A stretch of DNA of 64,000 nt from Bacteroidota bacterium (GTDB lineage: Bacteria > Bacteroidota > Bacteroidia > Chitinophagales > Chitinophagaceae), in NCBI GenBank assembly GCA_947460595.1, contig CANHGS010000005.1:62001-126000 (forward strand), in the 5' to 3' direction. Shown piece by piece: positions 17,817 through 26,003 of this stretch. The notes under the pieces were generated by a model. That model was given only the letters and a program-made list of their open reading frames with translations, did no database searches and had not been told where the DNA came from. Numbering within the stretch: the stretch's first letter is position 1; every line of letters starts with the position of its first letter. The position numbers and the translations under genes are program-made.

Positions 17817-20525
17817 TTAATCTTGACCAAACAATTGGTTGAACAACATTTTATAGGTGCCATGAGTTTGTCCCCTGAAGGTAATTTCAGGACCATAGAC
17901 AAAAAGTTTACCCTTGCCTAGTTTGGCGCTAAATGCTGCAACACCATCTTGTAAATAGGACTGGCCAAATGCCCAACCGCTTCTCAATGTTTTGTCAGAA
18001 GCATACCATGCTAATGGTGTTATCTCTCCATTAGAAATAGCATCGGCTGGAATTTTAAATACTGGGCTGGCACTAAAATAAACATCGGCCTTCTGGCCCA
18101 AGCCCCAATTGGCTTTTTGTTTTGAATCTACTGTTACTTGCATCACTGAACCTGGAATATAAAATTTCTCTCCTGGTAATGCTTTCTCTTTTCCTGCTAC
18201 CATTTCTACCAAGGCATTGCGTACAGGTAATTTCAAATGATAGGCAAGATTAGCAGAGCTACCAATGGTTACTATATTTCCACCTGCTTCTATGAATTCT
18301 TTTAATGCCGGAATTGATTTTGCTGGGGTAATTCTGCCTAATTGATCTCGGAATTCTGTTGGAATTTCATCTGCTTTTGGTTCTCTTCCTTCAAATCCAC
18401 CAAAGCCTCCACCAGGTGCACCTGCAGCTTCTGTTCTAAGAGCGGGTATGGCGCCACCTACAAATACAATTACATCGTACTTGTTTTTCAAAGAGCCTCC
18501 GTCTATTTCTTTGGCATAGATTAAATTGAAATTGAAATGGTATTGCTCTAGAATCCATCTTAACCATCCGGATGGCATTGATCCGCCATAATTGTCCCAT
18601 AGTGCAATGCGTTTGGCACTGATATTGGTTGCTTTACTAGGCGCGTCAGCAGTTTTAAGTATGACACCATAGGCAGTTGCTGCTTTTTCTATGATAGGAG
18701 CACTTGCTACACTATTAGCCACATAAAACTGGTCGGCTGTTTTTGTAACAGGTACGCCCGCTTTCATTAGTTCATTAAGTAATATAAAACTGGCATTGTC
18801 CATGGTAGAAAAACTATAACCAGTGCTGTTAGCCGTTTTTTCTATAGCTCCTTTTGAAGTTTGTACGCTTCCATAGGGGATGGCTTCAAATGGGCCATTA
18901 AAACTATTCAAGACCCTTGTAAAATTAATACCCATGGTATAAGCTGGGGTCCAACCTGCTGCATCATATGGGCGTACGGGTGGCCCACCAGGATACTGAA
19001 AATCATTGGGGTGATCCTGTGGTTCAAACATGTCTATCACGTGTGCTCTAAATGCCTGATTGGTTTTAACAATATAGGATCCTGCAGGATAATGTTGACC
19101 TTCAACACTAAAATCACTGGTAGCTTTTTCAACCTTAATACCGCTATTGATTAAAATGTTGACAAAACCAGTGGCTGTAGTGGTTTGGTTGGCTGGTATG
19201 ATATAACCCCTTGCATCTCGCAGTTCTGGTTTACGATAAATCTTATTGAAATATTCCAAAGGCAGAGTATCGCCACGCATTTCTTTTTTGTCTTCCTTGT
19301 ACAAGTCCGTCACCATTTCTACTTTATTGGGAGAAAGGGTCCAATGATCTGTATTACCCGCTTCAATGGCGTGCTTGCCCATGGTATAGATATTCATCAA
19401 TAATTCATCCTTATACCTAGCAGCATAGTTCAATACTGCATAGTTGAGAGAAATAGAATAATCTATAGAATTTTTAAAATACCATTGTTGAGGAGCAATA
19501 GGAAAGGGTGTAGCACTATTGGGTATTAATCTATTGGGAACAAAATTGATTTTTGATGGAGTAGGACTGCCAATGATCTCTGTTAATAGACCAATGATAT
19601 TGTGGTAATACGCGGTGGTTCTCAAACCCCCATTCCACCAGGTGCTGTATACCGATCCACTTTTCATAGTATAACCTGGTTTGCCTTCTGCATTTAAACG
19701 GCTACTCATGGCTGCACCAACAGCATCAATGCCTGTTACCAATAATGGGTCATATACATAATTAAATGGATCACGATAAGGAGGTCCTGCAACTACCGTT
19801 CCGGCTGGTCCAGTTTGGTGATGGTTGTATAAAATCTGTGGCATCCATTCAATATATTGTTGACGGCTCATATTGCGTGACTCACTCATGTTCATCATGT
19901 AGAAATCACGATTATTGTCATGCCCAATGTATTTTTGGTAGAGTCTGGGAAGGTTGTCTGTACTGCGTTTCAAAGTATCGGCATTACGCATGTACCAATT
20001 AGAAACCAATTCTTGACCATCAGGGTTGGCGTGTACAAATAGAATAATGGTAGACTTTAAAATTCGGTTGGTTTCTTCATCCGTTCTGGTAATAATCTGA
20101 TACAGGGTTTCTATCCACTGGTGTATACCCACTACTTCTGTAGCGTGTAATCCACCATCAATCCATACAACTGCCTTTCCTTCTGCAGCCAATGCCTTTG
20201 CATCAGCATCGCTCAAGCCTTCTGCCCTGGCCATGCGTTGAGAGATGGATTTGTATTTGTCCAGCTTGGCCAAATTGGCTGGATCAGAAACTACCACCAT
20301 ATACTGGCTTCTTCCTTCTTCCGTATTACCAATACTCATTAGTTTCATTTTTTTTGAAACGGCAGCGAGTTTTTTTAAGTAAGCTTCTGTTTGGGTAAAT
20401 GTGGCTAAATGATAGTTCTCTCCAATGGCAAAACCAAAATGTGATTTTGGATTTGGAACGTTCTGGGCCATGGTAGTTGCCATGGTTACCGTGAATAGCA
20501 AAAAGCATAATGCAATCCTACGCAT
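17817..20525 (-). CDS. M14-family zinc metallocarboxypeptidase, secreted
   Basis: The start at 20525 gives a signal peptide (MRRIALCFLLFTVTMATTMAQ); an upstream in-frame ATG at 20573 would put 16 extra residues in front of it. The protein is about 902 aa. The M14 zinc site is visible as GGLHATEVVG (HxxE) near 120 and the later NHHQTGP His near 215, with the catalytic Glu probably in LLTEIIGSPTPS. A large C-terminal region (about 560-900) includes a Rossmann-like segment (YDVIVFVGGAIPAL) and beta strands. The family trims peptides or peptidoglycan stems. It lies about 100 bp downstream of the respiratory operon on the same strand and may be read through from it, but its role there is unclear. 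Confidence 0.85.
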   Translation of the reverse strand: MRRIALCFLLFTVTMATTMAQNVPNPKSHFGFAIGENYHLATFTQTEAYLKKLAAVSKKMKLMSIGNTEEGRSQYMVVVSDPANLAKLDKYKSISQRMARAEGLSDADAKALAAEGKAVVWIDGGLHATEVVGIHQWIETLYQIITRTDEETNRILKSTIILFVHANPDGQELVSNWYMRNADTLKRSTDNLPRLYQKYIGHDNNRDFYMMNMSESRNMSRQQYIEWMPQILYNHHQTGPAGTVVAGPPYRDPFNYVYDPLLVTGIDAVGAAMSSRLNAEGKPGYTMKSGSVYSTWWNGGLRTTAYYHNIIGLLTEIIGSPTPSKINFVPNRLIPNSATPFPIAPQQWYFKNSIDYSISLNYAVLNYAARYKDELLMNIYTMGKHAIEAGNTDHWTLSPNKVEMVTDLYKEDKKEMRGDTLPLEYFNKIYRKPELRDARGYIIPANQTTTATGFVNILINSGIKVEKATSDFSVEGQHYPAGSYIVKTNQAFRAHVIDMFEPQDHPNDFQYPGGPPVRPYDAAGWTPAYTMGINFTRVLNSFNGPFEAIPYGSVQTSKGAIEKTANSTGYSFSTMDNASFILLNELMKAGVPVTKTADQFYVANSVASAPIIEKAATAYGVILKTADAPSKATNISAKRIALWDNYGGSMPSGWLRWILEQYHFNFNLIYAKEIDGGSLKNKYDVIVFVGGAIPALRTEAAGAPGGGFGGFEGREPKADEIPTEFRDQLGRITPAKSIPALKEFIEAGGNIVTIGSSANLAYHLKLPVRNALVEMVAGKEKALPGEKFYIPGSVMQVTVDSKQKANWGLGQKADVYFSASPVFKIPADAISNGEITPLAWYASDKTLRSGWAFGQSYLQDGVAAFSAKLGKGKLFVYGPEITFRGQTHGTYKMLFNQLFGQD

Positions 20526-20629
20526 AAGGTCAGTTTTGTTTGGATTGAATGTAAAACAAGAAATCCAAAACAACAGAAATTTTACAGGAAAGTATGGCGG
20601 GGATATTTAATGCAATGGATCATTTGTCA

Positions 20630-21496
20630 TTAGGCTGCACCCAATTGCTTCAATTTCCTAATCTGTGCAAACAGATAGATGAGTATGCCCCATACGGCAA
20701 CCACAATGGAATAAGCCATTAATTCTAACCAGATGGGTGATTTTCCTCGTCTGGCAAACAGGGTTCTTTTATCAAACTGAGAAATATAAGTGTAAGATTT
20801 GCCCCAAGGAACGGTTTTCTCACTAGACAGATTACCATATAGGTCATTGTCATCTACATGTGCTATCAATACCAAATTTCCCTTGCTGTCTCCAAGTAGA
20901 CTATCTCGTTTAAAATCGGCGGAAGCCACGCCAAGACTATCTGTTGCGTATGCTGGTGTTTCTGCTACATTCAAATCAGCATCCATACGCTTAATGGCAA
21001 TACGAACATCCACAGCTTTAACTGGGGTCCAGATACTGTCTTTTAATTCAAGTAGGGTAGCTACTATTTTCCTATCGGCCAAAGTGTCTATTTGTAATTT
21101 GGCTTTGGTTAGGTCTAGCGTGCCTTCACCCTCATCAAAAGTTTTAGTTGCTGGCGATGCCACTACAAAACTCACTTTGGCTGCTTTGTTCCATTCGTCT
21201 TTTGCGCTTGCTGGAATAAAGACCAAGGCATCTCCTTTTTCATTGGTAACGCCCTTGCCAATCAGAGTTTCAGGTGTTTTGGAACCTATATAAAAACTGA
21301 CAGGAATATTGGGAATCATTTGGAACTTGCCATCAATCTTTGATTTGGCATGCGCAACCAAATATTGTGTTTGGTTATTGCTATTGTAATAACTGATGCT
21401 TAGTGAAAGGCTATTTTTCTCTACTTGTGCAAATGCTGACAAGCTAATAGTTAGCAACAGTAAGAAAGCAATCAGTTGTTGACTAGTCTTTTTCAT
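20630..21496 (-). CDS. TM-anchored periplasmic protein of the NrfD operon
   Basis: The start at 21496 yields a signal peptide (LIAFLLLLTISLSAFA) and a protein of 288 aa; the longer frame from 21553 would hide it. The body is beta-rich with two Ig-like parts, for example IPVSFYIGSKTPETLIGKG, and repeats of the pattern K-G-V-T-N-E-K-G-D. One C-terminal membrane helix (about 255-275, IVVAVWGILIYLFAQ) anchors it with the domain outside. It overlaps the end of the NrfD gene by 14 bp, so it is translationally coupled to it and probably a structural partner of the complex. I do not recognise the family. Confidence 0.7.
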   Translation of the reverse strand: MKKTSQQLIAFLLLLTISLSAFAQVEKNSLSLSISYYNSNNQTQYLVAHAKSKIDGKFQMIPNIPVSFYIGSKTPETLIGKGVTNEKGDALVFIPASAKDEWNKAAKVSFVVASPATKTFDEGEGTLDLTKAKLQIDTLADRKIVATLLELKDSIWTPVKAVDVRIAIKRMDADLNVAETPAYATDSLGVASADFKRDSLLGDSKGNLVLIAHVDDNDLYGNLSSEKTVPWGKSYTYISQFDKRTLFARRGKSPIWLELMAYSIVVAVWGILIYLFAQIRKLKQLGAA

Positions 21497-22790
21497 GTTG
21501 TTCAGTTTCTGTGATGGTTTCCTGAATGGGGATAATAGGGAAGATTCTTGCAAATAGGGTAATGATCAGCAAAGCGCCAGCCAATGAACCCATGGCAATT
21601 ACCCATTCCTGCCAAGTTGGGAAATAGTGTTTGTAATTTTCAGGCACGTCTTGCATAGGTAAAAATGGATGCAAGAGTGTAGGTGTAACAATCAGGTAAC
21701 GTTTGAACCATGATCCAATCACCACTAATACACCGGCTACAAAGGCTGGCAATGGTTTACGTCCTTTTTTGAAGATGAGGATAAGAATTGGAATAATCAT
21801 GGCCGTTGTAATGGCAAACCAGAATACCATGGCAAATTCTCCAGTAAACAATCCTAGCAAATGTTCTTCTTCAGATTTTTTCATTTTGAATGCAGGAACC
21901 AAGAACTCATTTACGTTAAAGTACAAGTACAATAGCGCTAATAAAACCAGCACTTTACCCATTTTGTCAAAATGCTCTTCCTTAATATAGTTTTCCAGTT
22001 TATAAGCTTTTCTAAAAACAAACATGGCAACAACTACTCCGCCAGCACCTACTAAAAAAGCACCTGAAATAAAGTAAGCTCCAAAGTTGGTACTATCCCA
22101 ACCTGGTCTATAAGTTGTGGCAAACAACCAAGATGTTACGGTGTGAATGGCAAATGCAATAGGAATAATGGTTACAGACAGAATGTTAATGGCTCTTTCG
22201 CCAATATGGATTTGACTAGGTGTGTTTTTCCAGAAGGAACCTAAGAAGCTATACAGTTTGTGTAAGCGAGCGCCGGTTCTTTCTTTGTACTTGGTTAAGA
22301 TGGCTAAATCTGGTAACAAAGGGAAGTACAATAACAAGATACTTACAAAGAAATAGGTGGTAATCACTATTACGTCCCATACAATGGGTGATTGCAATCG
22401 GCCATGTAAAAACAGGTTATAAAACCTTTCTGGACGGCCCATGTCTACCACAATGATGATGGAGGCGCAAGTGATGGCCGATACAGCAATAATTTCTGCA
22501 ATCCTTGTTAGAGGCGTACTCCAATGAACATCGCTCAAGCGCAATACTGCTGTAATCAATGATCCAACCAGACTAATGGCTACAAAGAATACGAAATTGG
22601 AAATATAAATTCCCCAGGATACATAATCGCGCATGGCGGTTACCACCAATCCCTTTGATAATTGTTGGCAGTAGGCAATAATACCAATAGCACAGAAACC
22701 CAATAAAACGCCAACCCAAATCTTACCTGGTTTGCCAAACTTTTGTGGCAGCAGGTCTTCGGTAATTTTTTGTTTTGCTAAACTTTCCAC
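21483..22790 (-). CDS. NrfD/PsrC-family quinone-binding membrane subunit
   Basis: The 435-aa protein has about ten membrane helices and NrfD/PsrC features: VTAMRDYVSWGIYISNFVFF near the first helices, MGRPERFYNLF after helix 3, and HTVTSWLFATTYRPGW with the conserved His. Proteins of this family exchange electrons with menaquinone in the inner membrane and hand them to a ferredoxin-like subunit. That partner is encoded 16 bp upstream (22807-23742). The absence of a molybdopterin subunit suggests a complex like alternative complex III or an electron conduit rather than a classical polysulfide or nitrite reductase. Confidence 0.88.
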   Translation of the reverse strand: MESLAKQKITEDLLPQKFGKPGKIWVGVLLGFCAIGIIAYCQQLSKGLVVTAMRDYVSWGIYISNFVFFVAISLVGSLITAVLRLSDVHWSTPLTRIAEIIAVSAITCASIIIVVDMGRPERFYNLFLHGRLQSPIVWDVIVITTYFFVSILLLYFPLLPDLAILTKYKERTGARLHKLYSFLGSFWKNTPSQIHIGERAINILSVTIIPIAFAIHTVTSWLFATTYRPGWDSTNFGAYFISGAFLVGAGGVVVAMFVFRKAYKLENYIKEEHFDKMGKVLVLLALLYLYFNVNEFLVPAFKMKKSEEEHLLGLFTGEFAMVFWFAITTAMIIPILILIFKKGRKPLPAFVAGVLVVIGSWFKRYLIVTPTLLHPFLPMQDVPENYKHYFPTWQEWVIAMGSLAGALLIITLFARIFPIIPIQETITETEQHEKD

Positions 22791-22806
22791 GATCTATGAT
22801 TTAGGG

Positions 22807-23742
22807 TTAACTTTTTTTGTTTTCCTCTTTTACTTCATTGTTCTCGAAAGGGAAATTCCTATTCACTGGAGGTAGATAATAAACACTTGGTTTTGTTCCT
22901 AGGTCTTCCATTAATCTGTATCCAGCTTTATCCCTTACCAGCTCACTAAATCGGAAGGTTTCTGATCCATTGGTTACAGAATCTTCATTCATGTCTCCAA
23001 ACATGAATACGCCATTTGGACAAGCTGATACACAGTGTGGTAATTCTCCTTTTCTAGCCATGTCTGGGCAGAAATCACATTTACCAACAGTGCCTTTTTT
23101 CTGTGGCACACTGGTTTCGCAGGAATAAGGTTTTTCGGCAATTTCTTTTGGTAGATCTACTTCTTCCCAGTTAAATACGCGGGTAGAATAAGGACAGGCG
23201 GCCATACAAAATCTACAACCTATGCAACGGTCACTGTCAATCAGTACAATGCCGTCCTGTCTCTTAAATGTGGCATCCACGGGACATACTTTTACACAAG
23301 GTGGTTCATCACAATGCATACAAGTAGTGGGTTGCCAATAGGGTGCGGTATGTTCTGCTTCTTGTTGAGGATAAACTTTAATCCAGTTTTGACCTGGGTG
23401 TATGCTATGCATATGGTTACAGGCAGTCTGGCATTTTTTCAAACTTTTACAACGGGAAAGATCAATCACCATCACAAATTTCTTTCCTGGAATGCCCATT
23501 CTGGCTGCTTGGTTGGAAACCTGTGGTAGTTCTGGAACGGGTTTTAGAAAAGCTTTATCTACTTCAATCACCTGTCCGTCTACAGAAAGCAGTTTCACCA
23601 TTTCTCCGGATGGCTTTACAGTTTCTAAAGTAGCTGCATCTGGTTCAAATGGATTTTTTCCAGTGGAACATCCCGCAACAGTTAGTCCAGCCAACAATGT
23701 GGCTGAAAAGAACTCTCTTCTGGAAGTATCGTTCGTTTTCAT
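22807..23742 (-). CDS. 4Fe-4S ferredoxin-like subunit with Tat signal
   Basis: The 311-aa protein begins with a Tat-type signal (SRREFFSATLLAGLTVAG). Iron-sulfur cluster motifs follow: CKSLKKCQTAC near 105, CMHCDEPPCVKVCP near 142, CIGCRFCMAACP near 173 and CDFCPDMARKGELPHCVSACP near 222. In the first motif the usual second Cys is Leu, leaving three in-line ligands. It corresponds to NrfC/PsrB/DsrO proteins that wire an NrfD subunit to a periplasmic acceptor. Its N-terminal linker (VKLLSVDGQVIEVD) closely resembles a segment of the 89-aa protein encoded next to it. Confidence 0.88.
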   Translation of the reverse strand: MKTNDTSRREFFSATLLAGLTVAGCSTGKNPFEPDAATLETVKPSGEMVKLLSVDGQVIEVDKAFLKPVPELPQVSNQAARMGIPGKKFVMVIDLSRCKSLKKCQTACNHMHSIHPGQNWIKVYPQQEAEHTAPYWQPTTCMHCDEPPCVKVCPVDATFKRQDGIVLIDSDRCIGCRFCMAACPYSTRVFNWEEVDLPKEIAEKPYSCETSVPQKKGTVGKCDFCPDMARKGELPHCVSACPNGVFMFGDMNEDSVTNGSETFRFSELVRDKAGYRLMEDLGTKPSVYYLPPVNRNFPFENNEVKEENKKS

Positions 23743-23761
23743 TGATGTTGTTTAATGGTGA

Positions 23762-24031
23762 TTACCTTTTTACCCAGGTTTGCATGTCTTTATTTGAAGC
23801 TTTTTCTTTTAAAGCATTCACTTTAGAAAGATCCACTTCCACCAACTGGCCATCCTGTGTCAGGAATTTCATGGTCTTAGTTTCATCTGGCGGTGGGGCA
23901 CAGGCGATAATGTTTTTTTTCTTGCTAAAGAATCCCATGGTGAGAAAACTGAAGATGGACAAGATGCCCAATCCTACCAGTGCGTTTCTCCTTGAATTAT
24001 TTTCCTTAGAATCCGTTTCTAATGGTTGCAT
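23762..24031 (-). CDS. Small membrane-anchored protein of the respiratory operon
   Basis: The 89-aa protein has one N-terminal membrane segment (NALVGLGILSIFSFLTMGFF) after a short charged leader, then a periplasmic tail. The tail contains MKFLTQDGQLVEVDLSKV, which matches VKLLSVDGQVIEVDKAFL in the ferredoxin-like subunit encoded 19 bp downstream. The shared piece suggests either that both dock on the same partner or that a longer ancestral protein was split. I know no family for it. It lies between the cytochrome c gene and the iron-sulfur gene on the same strand. Confidence 0.65.
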   Translation of the reverse strand: MQPLETDSKENNSRRNALVGLGILSIFSFLTMGFFSKKKNIIACAPPPDETKTMKFLTQDGQLVEVDLSKVNALKEKASNKDMQTWVKR

Positions 24032-24072
24032 AATCTTGACTTGATAGTTGATGAAAATGTTGTGGGATAAGT

Positions 24073-24098
24073 GAAAGGCAGCTATTACACTGCCTTTC
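24073..24098. other. Intra-operon stem-loop
   Basis: A perfect 9-bp stem GAAAGGCAG / CTGCCTTTC with an 8-nt loop lies in the 95-bp spacer between the cytochrome c and 89-aa genes. No U-tract follows on the coding strand, so it is more likely an mRNA-stability or processing element than a terminator. Confidence 0.45.
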
Positions 24099-24126
24099 TG
24101 TTAAATCCACTAATAGCCTTTTTGAC

Positions 24127-24525
24127 TTATTTTTTCAAAGTGCGCATGTAGTTCACTAGGCTCCAAATATCTTCAGTATCTGGAATTTTCTTTTTGAAAG
24201 CAGGCATATCATCTCTTCCTTCTGCTACTTTATAAAATAAAGAACCATCAGATTGACCTTGAAAAACTGCTTTTGAAAAATCATCTGGCTGTGTTTTTAG
24301 TTGGGCAGCTTTGCTACCATCGCCCAAGCCAGCTTTACCATGGCAAGAAGCACAGTGTTGGCTCCATAGGGCTTTTCCGGCTGCTACTGAAGCGGCATCT
24401 GTTTTAACTGGGTTAGCAGTTTTGGCTGCTTTATCTGGAACAGGCCAAGGTTTTGCTTGTGTAAATGTGAAACCGGCAGCTATAACAAAAACTACCAGAA
24501 CTGATGCGGTAATAAGATGTTTCAT
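24127..24525 (-). CDS. Monoheme cytochrome c
   Basis: The start at 24525 gives a 132-aa protein with a signal peptide (MKHLITASVLVVFVIAAGFT); an upstream ATG at 24567 would mask it. The heme site is CASCHGKAGLGDGSKA, and the axial Met is in the segment REDMPAFKKKI-like stretch (DDMPAFKKKI), followed by the terminal helix WSLVNYMRTL. It is a class I cytochrome c and should be periplasmic. In this operon it is the obvious electron acceptor or donor for the NrfD / iron-sulfur pair. Confidence 0.88.
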   Translation of the reverse strand: MKHLITASVLVVFVIAAGFTFTQAKPWPVPDKAAKTANPVKTDAASVAAGKALWSQHCASCHGKAGLGDGSKAAQLKTQPDDFSKAVFQGQSDGSLFYKVAEGRDDMPAFKKKIPDTEDIWSLVNYMRTLKK

Positions 24526-24637
24526 TGTGATTTGATTTTTGATTGATTTGATGATACTATGCTCCAACTTTAATGTTTGAACAGAAATGATAGATATCAG
24601 CGCTTTTTATGATATAAATTATTTTTGCTAGTCCCTT

Positions 24638-25564
24638 CTAAAAGTTCCAAAGCCTTGAAATATTGAACCCAATTACAAATTGACTCTTGGTAAAATCATT
24701 CTGGTTGAGCATATGATTCAGCTGAGGAAGAGTATATCCATAATTGCCCAAAAACACTTGAAAATCGTGTCCGCTTGATTTCATGTCTAATCCCAAACTC
24801 AAATTTGGGTGAGGATTATCCATGGGGTGCTGGGTCAACGGTTGGTCATAATTTACTATAATAGAAGTCTTTGGAGAGATTTTATAGCGACCACTCAATG
24901 AAAAAGATAGATGGTCATTATTCATTTTTGGCTGAATCACTTTGTTCTCATCATAATAGCCATCTACATTATTAAAGTGTGTTAGATTAATGCTAGCCTG
25001 GGCTGAAAAAGCTTCAGTGAATTTTCTAGCTACCATAATTTGATTAAAAAAGGCAAACCTATCTGAGGTAGTAACTATTGGCATTGACTCATTTCTAGCC
25101 CTAGTATCCATACTGGCATTACCATAATAGGTTACGGATACTGGAATGCTATTGTTCTTGGTTTGTTTTAGTAATGCATATTTTACATTCCAGTCAACAA
25201 TCATATTGTAATTGTTGGCGCCAAATCCTACTTGAAGATCTGTAATGGGCGTATAACTAAATCCCAATCGCATATTGGCACTAGCAAACATGCCAAACAA
25301 GTCTTTGAAACTATGGTCAGTTGTGCCAAATCGGTGATTGATGTCAAATTCAAAAGTTCCTTTAATAGGCACCATCACGGTTTGATTGTCTATTAAGTAG
25401 TTTCCTTCAAATGTATTTTTGGCATAGGATTTCTTTTTCACTGGTGGTTTAGCCGCTGCTGAATCCTGAGCCATCAATTCAGTTCCTATAAGAGCTGAGG
25501 CTGCCAATAGGAATACCATGGCACTTAGCTTAAAGATGGGGAAATGAACAAGATATTTTTTCAT
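24638..25564 (-). CDS. DUF5777-type outer-membrane beta-barrel protein
   Basis: The start at 25564 gives a signal peptide (LSAMVFLLAASALIGTELMA) and a protein of 308 aa. The mature chain is made of alternating strands typical of DUF5777 barrels: IKGTFEFDINHRFG, ANMRLGFSYTPITDLQVGFG and a C-terminal strand FVIGFNISRLWNF ending in Phe, the outer-membrane sorting pattern. DUF5777 genes often sit near cytochromes in Bacteroidota. Here the barrel lies between two heme-protein genes, which would suit a conduit through the outer membrane; this is inference. Confidence 0.75.
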   Translation of the reverse strand: MKKYLVHFPIFKLSAMVFLLAASALIGTELMAQDSAAAKPPVKKKSYAKNTFEGNYLIDNQTVMVPIKGTFEFDINHRFGTTDHSFKDLFGMFASANMRLGFSYTPITDLQVGFGANNYNMIVDWNVKYALLKQTKNNSIPVSVTYYGNASMDTRARNESMPIVTTSDRFAFFNQIMVARKFTEAFSAQASINLTHFNNVDGYYDENKVIQPKMNNDHLSFSLSGRYKISPKTSIIVNYDQPLTQHPMDNPHPNLSLGLDMKSSGHDFQVFLGNYGYTLPQLNHMLNQNDFTKSQFVIGFNISRLWNF

Positions 25565-25574
25565 TGTAATTGGT

Positions 25575-25973
25575 TTAATTGTTTTTAGCACCTTGTTTGA
25601 TCCAAGCGTACACTTTTGCATTGATTTCCTGATTAGGGCCAGCGCCAAGTGGCATTACTGGAGATTTTTTTCCAGATAACCATTGGTATAGCGTACTATT
25701 ATCAGGATCGCCTGCTTTTAAGTATCCACCTGCTGAAAGTGATTTATAAGAGATGGCCGCAGTTAGGTCAGGCGCTTTTCCTCCTGAAACATGGCATCCC
25801 GGTATAGCGCAGCTCTTATCAAACATGGGGGTGATGTCTTTTGAATAACTCATTTCAGTAGTAATACTAGCCCCTGGATTTACTACCAAGGTTGTAGTCT
25901 TATAACATCCTGAAAATAGAAGCACCATTAGTACAACCCCTGCGAATAAGAATGCTGTTTTTTTCTTTAACAT
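25575..25973 (-). CDS. Cytochrome-like lipoprotein with CX4CH heme motif
   Basis: The 132-aa protein has a lipobox (LLFSGCYK, Cys23). The only heme-like motif is CAIPGCH (55-61), with four residues between the cysteines instead of two. A later SPVMPLGAGP offers a possible Met ligand. Many Bacteroidota lipoproteins share this C-x4-C-H pattern, and heme binding has to be shown. It is 10 bp upstream of the DUF5777 gene, so the two are coupled. Confidence 0.72.
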   Translation of the reverse strand: MLKKKTAFLFAGVVLMVLLFSGCYKTTTLVVNPGASITTEMSYSKDITPMFDKSCAIPGCHVSGGKAPDLTAAISYKSLSAGGYLKAGDPDNSTLYQWLSGKKSPVMPLGAGPNQEINAKVYAWIKQGAKNN

Positions 25974-26003
25974 GATGATTGTTTTAAGTAAAACAGAGGT
26001 TGC

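Noticed and set aside
20799..21293. 164-aa plus-strand frame inside the NrfD-operon membrane protein gene
   Set aside because: It is antisense to a gene with a clear signal peptide and membrane helix, and its translation shows no motif or signal of its own.
23402..24044. Plus-strand frames of 117 and 131 aa across the iron-sulfur and small-protein genes
   Set aside because: They run antisense through the cysteine motifs of a clear ferredoxin-like subunit and have no coding features.
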